In this document: positions 57,501 to 64,000 of the stretch, piece after piece
Numbering within the stretch: the stretch's first letter is position 1
Layout of the letters: each line of letters opens with the position of its first letter
NCBI RefSeq assembly: GCF_019599275.1
Contig: NZ_JAHZTD010000006.1
Location: forward strand, 24,682 to 88,681
DNA length: 64,000 bases
Direction of reading: 5' to 3'
From: Hymenobacter sp. HSC-4F20
GTDB taxonomy: Bacteria > Bacteroidota > Bacteroidia > Cytophagales > Hymenobacteraceae
Translations under genes and position numbers: made by a program
The notes under the pieces: model-generated
The model's database searches: none
Seen by the model: the letters and a program-made list of their open reading frames with translations, nothing else
Told to the model about the DNA's origin: nothing

Positions 57501-57799
57501 CGGATGTCCTGCCAGATTTTGCGCCAGGTGTTGTCGCCCAGCTGCCAGCTTACGGGCAAATACACCTTCCCCGCCTTGAACACGCCCAGCAGCGCGGCTG
57601 CCACGGCCGGCTGCTTGGGCAGCAGCACCAGCACTACCCCCCGCTCCGTAGGCTCCAGCTGCAGGCAGGCGCCAGCCACGGCATTTACCTGCTGCTGCAG
57701 CTGCCCGTAGGTCAGCGTCTGGGAGCCGTGCCGTACGGCCGTGCGGGCCGGCGCGTCGAGGGCTTGTTGCTCAAAGAGGGTATGGATAATCTGCTTCAT
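54515..57799 (-). CDS. nonribosomal peptide synthetase A-T-C (called NRPS-B here)
   Basis: A 1094-residue synthetase: A (1-490, FFSSGTTG near 175), T (IGGNSLKA near 574) and C (625-1070, motif HHIVGDSWS near 773, Gly replaced by Ser). The A-pocket residues read by eye are DARCLALMLK, which I cannot assign; they resemble those of the first A domain of NRPS-E (DARHLALMIK), and both begin their proteins and share TFDASLRDI in place of the common FDxSV(W/F)E pattern. It starts with an A domain, so its C partner is the terminal C of NRPS-A. Its own terminal C abuts the N-terminal C of NRPS-C, giving two C domains at that junction. Confidence 0.93.
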   Translation of the reverse strand: MKQIIHTLFEQQALDAPARTAVRHGSQTLTYGQLQQQVNAVAGACLQLEPTERGVVLVLLPKQPAVAAALLGVFKAGKVYLPVSWQLGDNTWRKIWQDIRPQLILTLVAELPRLEALLQRLQAEAPRQLLALDEQQQLTYYTWQQGRYVRQALILAPAPAHEVAIAPTDTCYLFFSSGTTGAPKVIEGVQRSLSHFIHWITKEFAYTEDFRVSQLAALTFDASLRDILGPLVTGGTLCIPPPDIMSNVRGLLQWLQQERITLMCTVPSVFRAMIQEVEESGKGAYSFPDLRFCLLAGETLYNKDVYRWQKNTGTGTELVNLYGTTESTMLKSFHRIGAASGKMSDRVSVGKPIANTLLLLINAEGKLCAVGEEGDVYIKTPFLTKGYYRDPQATAAVYVPNPLTQSPTDLVYKTGDVAKYLPDGTITLIGRKDGQVKLRGIRVDVAGVEAGILQHKDVQQVKCRVRETPAGDQYLVCYYAAHTPLSEEALRAYCQEHLNAYEVPDYLVGLEAFPINGHGKVDLAALPDPLAAPAPSATPAPEILSPTEQQLRAIWQQLLQVEPISATDNFFKIGGNSLKAIQLGASITRTMHLELGVGGIRQLFKAPTLRKFAEYLDELLLAQTRALGPIQPAAPQPAYPLSFAQQQIWLASQTQAGQQAYNMAQAYHLRGPLQPELLAQALQAVVARHESLRTSFHEAGGQITQRIHSTPAAAVALQFVDASGAASPGAQAEALIADLTDTIFDLTTPALLKLLLVALGPEEYALGFVMHHIVGDSWSGQILVRELLECYQQLAAGATWTKAPLAIHYKDYAVDEQARWQGEGLQQLQAFWQNHLGRKLPVLALPTDWPRTEQKSSEGRRYEFTLAPDLLATLQQVAAAHEVSLFALLLSAYYLVLNRYSTDQEIIVGVPVAVRSRSELVDQIGVYVNTLALKAHIDEALTLGQFLAQVQQVLLDGYAHQEYPFQEVVRHYAPARDAKHSAVFDVAINMLTSAPAAPAATGSLQVADWDRVHTQSKFDLTLYVYDNPEQGGRPFIEYKTALFKPQTIERFADRLVSLLGRFAAHTEQPLRHLLTERVTLPALKKALPRPALAQ

Positions 57800-57921
57800 A
57801 GTAGCACTGGCGGGGAAAGGAAGAAGGCCGGGGCGGCGGGTAGTGATGATGGGTAGATTCAGGTAGGGAAAGGCAGGTAGCAGGTGCGGGCCAGGCGGCG
57901 GTTTTCGGGCGCCGGAGCGGC

Positions 57922-60900
57922 CTAGAACTCGTCGTCCACATCCTGCAGCGCCAACTCGTGGAGGGCCGGCAGCCCGGCGGGCTGGTAAGTGCGGGCCAGC
58001 TCCGGCAGCAGCAGAGCCGGCGCGGTGAGCAGCTGCTGCAGGATGTCCAGTAGCCGCTGGTGCAGCTCCCGGGCCAAGGCTACCCCTATTTTGCCGGGGT
58101 TATATTCCAGGTGGAGCACCAGTGTGCCACCGCTTTCGTGGAATATGAAATTAAGGTCGTACTTACTTTTCGCTTCCTGCTCGGGTAATACACCAATCTC
58201 TAATTGCACGGTATCTAAGGCCGTATTCTCACGCTGATTATTTCTGATATCGATATTCAGGTAGTTGATCGATACTTTGGTCAAATCGCCCAGATCAATG
58301 CCGTGTAGTTGCTGCAGCAATTCGTGCAGTAACGTAGTGGGATAGAGCTGGTACTGATAGGTAGCGGCCACCACGGCGTGCACCTGCTCCAGCAGCTGCT
58401 GCAACGACTGATGCTCGTGCAGCTGGGTGCGCAGCAGTACGGAGTCGGCAAAGCACCCGATTACGCGGTCCAGGTCGGCGTGCAGGCGCCCGGCAAAGGG
58501 GCTGCGGATGGTGATGTCGCGCTGGCCCGTGTAGGAGTATAGCAACAGGTTCAGGCTCGTCAGGGCCACGGAGAACACGCTGCTGTTGGTGGCCACCGCC
58601 AGCTGCTGCAGGTCTTGCAACAGCCTGGGGGCCAATTCGGTGGTTATTAGCCCGGGTTCGGCACTGTCTGGGTCGCCGCTGCCGGCGAAGGGCAAGGTCA
58701 GCAGCTCGGGCTCCTGGCGGAACTGCTCGCGCCAGTACTGCTCGTAGAGGGGCAGCGAGTCGGCCCCCAGCTCCTGCTGCTGCCAGCTGGCATAGTCCTT
58801 ATACTGAATTTCCTCCTGCACTTTGGGCTTGCCCTGCAGGGTCAGCAGGTAGGCGTGCAGCAGCTCCTCGCGCAGTACTTCCAGCCCCCAGCCGTCGCTG
58901 ACGATGTGGTGCAGGAAGTAGTGGAGGGCGTACTCGGTGGGAGCCAGCTTGAACAGGGCCAGCTTGAACAACGGCCCCGCCTGCAAATCCAGCACGGTAG
59001 CCTGCAGAGCCTGGCAGCTGCGGGCCATTTCCGCGGCCGGCTCGGGCCGGTCCGAAAGGTCCTGGTAGGTCCATACCTGCTCCACGGTGATGGCGCTGAG
59101 CACCCACTGGCGGATTTCGCCGGTGGCGTCGGGGCGGTACACGGTGCGCAGAATGTCGTGCTGGTCCAGCAGCAGGGCGGCGGCCTGCCGGAAGCACTCG
59201 GGCTGCAACTCTCCCTTCAGCGACATGCCACCGCTGATCAGGTACTCGCTGCCGCTGTGCTGCCAGTCGGCGGCGAAGATGCCCAGCTGCTGGGTGCTGA
59301 GCGGGTAGCTTTTCTGCCAGGGGGCGCGGGTAATGGGCTGGAAGGTTACTTTTTCGGCGCGGTGCAGCTGGGCCGCCTGCTCGGCAATGGAGGAGTGCAG
59401 CAGCTGGGCCAGGGCAATATCGGCCTGCAGGGTTTTGCGGATTTCGGCCAGCAGCCGGCTGGCCTTGAGGCTGTGTCCGCCTACTTCCGAGAATTTTTCC
59501 TCTACCCCAAAGTCCTTGCGACCCAGCACTTTCTCCCACAGGTGCCAGAGCTGCTTTTCCACGCCGTTGCGGGGGGCCACCCGGGCCACCTCAGGGCCGG
59601 CGGCCACATGAGCGGGCACGGGCAAGGCTTGCCGGTCGACTTTGCCGTTGGCGTTGATGGGCAGCTTGTCCAGTGACACGAAGCAGGTAGGCACCATGTA
59701 CTCGGGCAGGGTTTGTAGCAGGTAGGCGCGCAAGGCCTGCTCGTCGCGGATGCTGCCTACCACGTAGGCGCACAGGTACTTGTCGCCGCGGGCATCTTCG
59801 TTGAGCCGTACCACGCCGTCGGTAATTTCGTCCCAGAGGCTGAGGTAGTACTCAATTTCGGCCAACTCCACGCGGTGGCCCCGGATCTTGACCTGAAAAT
59901 CAATGCGGCCCATGAAAGCCACCGCCTCGTTTTCCTGCCACCGGCCCAGGTCGCCGGTGCGGTAAAGCAGCTCGCCGGCCTTGTAGGGGTTGGGCACAAA
60001 CTTGGCGGCTGTTTTCTCCGCGTCGTTGAGGTAGCCCAGGCTCACGCCGGCGCCGCCCAGGCAGATTTCCCCGCTGGCCCCGCGGGGCAAGAGCCGCAGG
60101 CCCTCGTCGAGGATGTACAGGGTGTCGTTGGTAAGTGGAATGCCGATGGGCACCGTCAGGTCCGATTCCCGCACTTCGTCCACGGCGTGGAAGGTAGCGT
60201 ACACGGTGGTTTCCGTGGGGCCGTACATGTGCAGCAGGCGCCCGGGGCCCAGGTACTCGGCGGCCCGGCGCACGTGGTGCTTGGACACCAGCTCGCCGCC
60301 GAAGAGCAGCTTGCGCAAGGGCTGGAACGTGGTAATGTCGGCGTCGACGATGAGGTTGAACAGGGCCGTGGTAATGAACAGTACCGACACCTGGTGCTCG
60401 TGAATCCGGGCCTTGATGGCGTCGATGGAGGCTACCTCGGAGCCGGCCAGCACTACCAGCGTGGCCCCGTTCAGCAGGGCCCCAAAGATGTCGAACACGG
60501 CCCCGTCGAAGGCGAAGTTTGACCACTGCAGCACCACATCGGAGGGCTGCAGGGAAAGGTAGTTGGTGTTTTTGACCAGGGGCACCACGTTGCGGTGCCG
60601 CACCATCACGCCCTTGGGGTTACCCGTGGAGCCCGAGGTGTAAATGACGTAGCAAAGCTGCTCCGGGCTGATGGTCAGGCCCGGGTTGTGCACCGCGTAG
60701 CGCGGCTGCAGAGCCAGAAACTCCTCAAAAAACGCATCGTCGGCCGTCAGGGCACAGGCGCTGTCGGAGAGGATGTACTGCTTCCGCTCGGCGGGGTAGC
60801 TGTGGTCGACGGGCACGTAGGCGCCGCCGGCCTTCAGAATACCCAGCATGGCAACGAGCAGGCGCTCGGAGCGGTGCATCTGCAGGCAGACAGTGGTGCC

Positions 60901-63900
60901 GGACTCCACGCCGTGGGCCTGGCGCAGGTGGTGGGCAAACTGGTTGGCCTGCTGGTTGAGCTGCTCGTAGGTGAGCCGGCGGCGGCCCGCAATCAAGGCC
61001 GTGTGGGCCGGCGTGGCGGCGGCCTGGGCTTCAAACAGAGTTACCAGCGAGGCCTCGGGGTAGGGCCGCACATCGTGGGTAGTAGTTTCCAGCAGCCAGT
61101 GTCGCTCCGCGGGAGCAATGAAGTCGTGACTATGGAGGGGCTGCTGGGGCTGCTGCGCCAGGGAGGACAGCAGGTGGGCGTAGTTGGTGAGCAGGCGCTG
61201 CATGTAGGCTTCGGAGTATACATCGGCGTTGTACTCAGCCCGCAGCTCCAGGCCCTGGGGGGTGTCCTGGAAGATAAAGGTCATGTCCAGGGGGCTCACG
61301 CTGAAGCTGCGCTCCGGCAGCGGGGCCACCCTGACGCCGGCCGGCGCGAGGCCCTCGGCCGGCCCGCCGATACCGGCGCTGGCCTGGTTCTGGTACACCA
61401 CCAGTATGTCGAACAGGGGAGAATGGCCCGCTTCCAGGGGCGCGGCTACCAGGTCCACTATCCGGGCGAAAGGATAGCTCTGGTGCTCGTAGGCCTCCAG
61501 CAGCGTTTGGCGTACCTGAGCCAGCAGCTGCGGAAACGTGTCCGTGGCCTGCACCTGGCTGCGCAGGGGCAGCGTGTTCAGGTAGGGGCCAATCTGGTCC
61601 TGGAGCTGAGCGTGCTCCCGCCCGGCCACGGCCACGCCCAGAATCAGATCGGTTTGGCCGCTATAGCGCCATAGCAGGAGCTTAAGCGCCGCCAGCAACC
61701 CCGTAAACACGGTGGTATTGGCTGCCAGCGCGGCAGCTTTCAACGGCTGCACGGTAGCGGCGGGCAGGGTACGGCTGATGCTGTGCCCGCGGTAGGTTTT
61801 CTTGTGGGGCCGCTGCTGGTCCAGGGGCAGCTCCAGCAAGGGCAGCGGGGCGGCCAGCTTGGTTTTCCAGTAGGCTTCTGCTGGGCTGAAATCCTGCTTC
61901 TGCTGCCAGTGAACGTAATCTTTGTATTGAATGGAAAGGCGGGGCACGGCCGCCACCTGCTGCCCCTGGAGCTGCAGATAAGCCTGCATCAGCTCCCTTT
62001 CCATTATCTTGAGCGCCCACCCATCACAGACAATGTGGTGCAGGCAATACAGTAAGTAGTAGCGGCTGGCTCCCAGGTGCACCAGCGTGGCCCGAATCGG
62101 CAGGTCGGTGCTCAAATCAAAGGCAGCCTGCTCGTGCTGTTGGATCAGGGCTTCCAGGGCAGGCCCTTCTGCGGCGGTTACGACGGGCAGGCGGAACGTT
62201 ACCTGCTCCGGCAGCAGCACGCGCTGGTGCACGTCGCCCGCCGCGGTTTCTTCGAAAACCGACCGCAGCAGCTCGTGCCGCTCAATCAGTTGGCGGAAGG
62301 CTTGCTCCAGCAGCGGCGCATCCAGAGTACCGTGTAGCTCCAGGCCGCCCTGTACGTGGTAGGCCTGCGCGGCTTCGGCGTTGTTGCTCAGCAGCCACAG
62401 GTGCTCCTGAAAGCTGCTAACGGGGTAGGTAGCCTGAACCGGTGCCGCCGGAATTTCCGTTTCCGGCCCGGTGGCCGCGGCGGGTAGCAGCCGCGCCTGC
62501 GCGGCAATGGTGGTATTTTCCAGCACAAACCGGATGCCCTTGTGCAGGCCCAGGCGCTGCTTGAGCAGGGAGTGCAGCCGGGCCGCGTGCAGGCTGTTGC
62601 CCCCGATTTCAAAGAAGTTATCTTCCACCCCGAACTGGAATCCTTCGCCCAGCACCTCGCCCCACAGCGCATGGAGCTGCGTTTCCAGAGGGGTACGCGG
62701 CGCTAGGGTAGTCTTGGGGGAAGAGGCCAGGAAGCTTTCCTCCCAGGGCAGGGCCGCCTTGTCCACCTTGCCGTTGGGCGTCAGGGGTAGGGCTGGCAGG
62801 CTGACGTACACGTCGGGCAGCATATAGGCGGGCAAGCGCTGCTTCAGCTGCTGCCGTAGCTGTTCTTCTTCCAGGGCCTGGGCGGCGGCTATATAGGCCA
62901 CCAGCTGGGCTCCCTTGCTGGCCGACTGGCGTACTTGTACCACGGCTTTGCGGACGCCGGCGGCTTCTTCCAGGGCCGTTTCAATTTCGCCCAGCTCAAT
63001 GCGGAAACCCCGGAGCTTCACTTGGTCATCTTTCCGCCCGGCGTACACCAGCTGGCCGTCCTCGGTCCAGTGGCCCAGGTCGCCGGTTTTGTACATTTTC
63101 TGCTCGGGCTCCAGCAAATCGGGTAGGTAGCGCTCCTGCGTTAAGGCTGTTTTGTTTTTGTAGCCCAGCGTTACGCCCGCCCCGGCAATGTACAGCTCCC
63201 CATCGAGGCCAGTGGGCACCAACTGCTGAAACTCATCGAGAACGTAGATGCGCGTATTGCGAATGGGCCGGCCGATGGTGATGCTTTCATCCTCAGCAGT
63301 AAAGCGGTAGCAGGTGCTGTAGGTGGTGGTTTCGGAGGGCCCGTACAGGTTGCGTATCTCTAGGCTGGTGTAGTCCAGGGCGCTCTTGAAGTGCTGGGGT
63401 ACGGCCTCGCCGGCCATGTTCAGTACGGCCACATTTTCCCAGGGGAAAGAGCTGTCTTTAAGCAAGTGCTGCACCACCGAGGGTACCGTGTTGATAAGTA
63501 CGCCACGGTCGGCGGCAATGGCATCGGCAATGTGCAGGCCGGAGGGCAGAATCCGGACCGTTTTGCCGGCGGCCCAGCTGAAGAAAAACTCAAAGACGGA
63601 AAGGTCAAAGCAGTGAGACGTAACGGCGTACACCACCTCAAAGGCAGAGGCCGCAAACTCATCCAGCGCCCACTGCACGAACAAGGACACATTCTGATGC
63701 GAAATCATGACGCCTTTGGGCTTGCCCGTAGAGCCCGAGGTATAGATGATATAGGCTAGTGCCTCGGCTGCAAGAGCGGGGGTAGCAGCCGGTACCCCGG
63801 CGGCCGGGGCCTGCTGCTGGTAAGCGGCAAGCCATGCTTCCGTAATAAGCACGTCGCAGCCACTGTCCTGCAGGATGTAGTCGATGCGCTCCTGGGGGTA

Positions 63901-64000
63901 GGTAAGGTCGACGGGCAGGTAGGCGGCTCCGCTGTGCAACACGGCCAGCAAGGTAATCGGCAGCCACTCGGTACGGGGTAGTTGCACGGCCACTACCTGG
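57922..64000 (-). CDS. nonribosomal peptide synthetase, 5' part outside window, (A)-T-C-A-T-C (called NRPS-A here)
   Basis: The reading frame is open to the right edge, so the start lies outside; the first in-window codons already sit inside an A domain. About 2025 residues are present: A (partial, 1-400), T (IGGNSLHA near 464), C (520-960, HHIVCDGWA near 653), A (980-1470, YTSGSTG near 1120), T (VGGHSLKA near 1507) and a terminal C (1560-2000, HHIVSDGWG near 1697). The first pocket reads DLFNNALTYK, which I recall as an Ala code; the second reads DGFFLGMVYK, one change from an Ile code (DGFFLGVVYK). It is the most upstream gene of the operon seen here, with 122 bases before NRPS-B. Upstream modules or genes for initiation must be outside the window. 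Confidence 0.93.
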   Translation of the reverse strand, partial: QVVAVQLPRTEWLPITLLAVLHSGAAYLPVDLTYPQERIDYILQDSGCDVLITEAWLAAYQQQAPAAGVPAATPALAAEALAYIIYTSGSTGKPKGVMISHQNVSLFVQWALDEFAASAFEVVYAVTSHCFDLSVFEFFFSWAAGKTVRILPSGLHIADAIAADRGVLINTVPSVVQHLLKDSSFPWENVAVLNMAGEAVPQHFKSALDYTSLEIRNLYGPSETTTYSTCYRFTAEDESITIGRPIRNTRIYVLDEFQQLVPTGLDGELYIAGAGVTLGYKNKTALTQERYLPDLLEPEQKMYKTGDLGHWTEDGQLVYAGRKDDQVKLRGFRIELGEIETALEEAAGVRKAVVQVRQSASKGAQLVAYIAAAQALEEEQLRQQLKQRLPAYMLPDVYVSLPALPLTPNGKVDKAALPWEESFLASSPKTTLAPRTPLETQLHALWGEVLGEGFQFGVEDNFFEIGGNSLHAARLHSLLKQRLGLHKGIRFVLENTTIAAQARLLPAAATGPETEIPAAPVQATYPVSSFQEHLWLLSNNAEAAQAYHVQGGLELHGTLDAPLLEQAFRQLIERHELLRSVFEETAAGDVHQRVLLPEQVTFRLPVVTAAEGPALEALIQQHEQAAFDLSTDLPIRATLVHLGASRYYLLYCLHHIVCDGWALKIMERELMQAYLQLQGQQVAAVPRLSIQYKDYVHWQQKQDFSPAEAYWKTKLAAPLPLLELPLDQQRPHKKTYRGHSISRTLPAATVQPLKAAALAANTTVFTGLLAALKLLLWRYSGQTDLILGVAVAGREHAQLQDQIGPYLNTLPLRSQVQATDTFPQLLAQVRQTLLEAYEHQSYPFARIVDLVAAPLEAGHSPLFDILVVYQNQASAGIGGPAEGLAPAGVRVAPLPERSFSVSPLDMTFIFQDTPQGLELRAEYNADVYSEAYMQRLLTNYAHLLSSLAQQPQQPLHSHDFIAPAERHWLLETTTHDVRPYPEASLVTLFEAQAAATPAHTALIAGRRRLTYEQLNQQANQFAHHLRQAHGVESGTTVCLQMHRSERLLVAMLGILKAGGAYVPVDHSYPAERKQYILSDSACALTADDAFFEEFLALQPRYAVHNPGLTISPEQLCYVIYTSGSTGNPKGVMVRHRNVVPLVKNTNYLSLQPSDVVLQWSNFAFDGAVFDIFGALLNGATLVVLAGSEVASIDAIKARIHEHQVSVLFITTALFNLIVDADITTFQPLRKLLFGGELVSKHHVRRAAEYLGPGRLLHMYGPTETTVYATFHAVDEVRESDLTVPIGIPLTNDTLYILDEGLRLLPRGASGEICLGGAGVSLGYLNDAEKTAAKFVPNPYKAGELLYRTGDLGRWQENEAVAFMGRIDFQVKIRGHRVELAEIEYYLSLWDEITDGVVRLNEDARGDKYLCAYVVGSIRDEQALRAYLLQTLPEYMVPTCFVSLDKLPINANGKVDRQALPVPAHVAAGPEVARVAPRNGVEKQLWHLWEKVLGRKDFGVEEKFSEVGGHSLKASRLLAEIRKTLQADIALAQLLHSSIAEQAAQLHRAEKVTFQPITRAPWQKSYPLSTQQLGIFAADWQHSGSEYLISGGMSLKGELQPECFRQAAALLLDQHDILRTVYRPDATGEIRQWVLSAITVEQVWTYQDLSDRPEPAAEMARSCQALQATVLDLQAGPLFKLALFKLAPTEYALHYFLHHIVSDGWGLEVLREELLHAYLLTLQGKPKVQEEIQYKDYASWQQQELGADSLPLYEQYWREQFRQEPELLTLPFAGSGDPDSAEPGLITTELAPRLLQDLQQLAVATNSSVFSVALTSLNLLLYSYTGQRDITIRSPFAGRLHADLDRVIGCFADSVLLRTQLHEHQSLQQLLEQVHAVVAATYQYQLYPTTLLHELLQQLHGIDLGDLTKVSINYLNIDIRNNQRENTALDTVQLEIGVLPEQEAKSKYDLNFIFHESGGTLVLHLEYNPGKIGVALARELHQRLLDILQQLLTAPALLLPELARTYQPAGLPALHELALQDVDDEF

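Noticed and set aside
7920..64000. Siderophore cluster interpretation (hydroxylase, PvdE-like exporter, PvdQ-like acylase, TonB receptor)
   Set aside because: No ornithine N-hydroxylase, catecholate genes or classical siderophore receptor is seen, and the Asn-type A domain is not a typical metal-binding unit. Kept only as a possibility.

Overview
The window comes from a GC-rich member of the Bacteroidota, most likely Hymenobacter or a close relative (Cytophagales). The signs are a carboxypeptidase-regulatory/outer-membrane beta-barrel receptor, a LytS/LytTR pair, a Bacteroidota-type lanthipeptide leader and weak Shine-Dalgarno use. The genus is an inference from style and content, not a database match.

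Left end (1-7.9 kb) is mostly housekeeping: the oxidative pentose phosphate genes gnd, zwf and pgl on the plus strand, a convergent rpiA, then a copper-type P1B ATPase. The rest is a secondary-metabolism region of more than 56 kb that runs off the right edge.

Region 7.5-19.0 kb (minus strand): a TonB-dependent receptor/beta-barrel gene, a two-module NRPS (C-A-T-C-A-T), an exported penicillin-acylase-type (S45) hydrolase and a small membrane protein. This looks like a short operon in which an acylated peptide could be made and then trimmed outside the cytoplasm.

Region 19.6-26.8 kb is a RiPP locus between the two NRPS blocks: a full-length class I lanthipeptide dehydratase (LanB, plus strand), a convergent LanC-like protein, and a 48-residue precursor gene at 24241-24095 (minus strand). 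The precursor has a Bacteroidota lanthipeptide leader but no cysteine at all. The LanC homologue lacks the expected zinc ligands (Cys, Cys, His) and the catalytic His. The two losses fit each other and suggest a lanthipeptide-derived pathway that installs dehydroamino acids without thioether rings. A LytS/LytTR two-component pair follows in clearly AT-richer DNA.

Region 27.3-64.0 kb (minus strand) reads as one giant NRPS operon, transcribed right to left: NRPS-A (partial, A-T-C-A-T-C), NRPS-B (A-T-C), NRPS-C (C-A-T-C-T-E-C), a SyrP/AsnO-like Fe(II)/2-oxoglutarate hydroxylase, NRPS-D (degenerate C-A-T-C), asparagine synthetase, Asp/Glu racemase, NRPS-E (A-T-C-A-T-E-C), a cyclic-peptide ABC exporter, a type II thioesterase and a Sfp-type phosphopantetheinyl transferase. 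Specificity residues read by eye suggest Ala, Ile-like, unknown, Thr, a D-residue from a module with no A domain, Asn (probably beta-hydroxylated), unknown, and a D-Ile-like residue. No NRPS in the window has a thioesterase domain.

The most noteworthy points are the cysteine-free precursor with its zinc-less LanC, the NRPS module without an A domain, the degenerate C domain of NRPS-D beside the hydroxylase gene (a possible interface domain), and the set of genes supplying and modifying asparagine.
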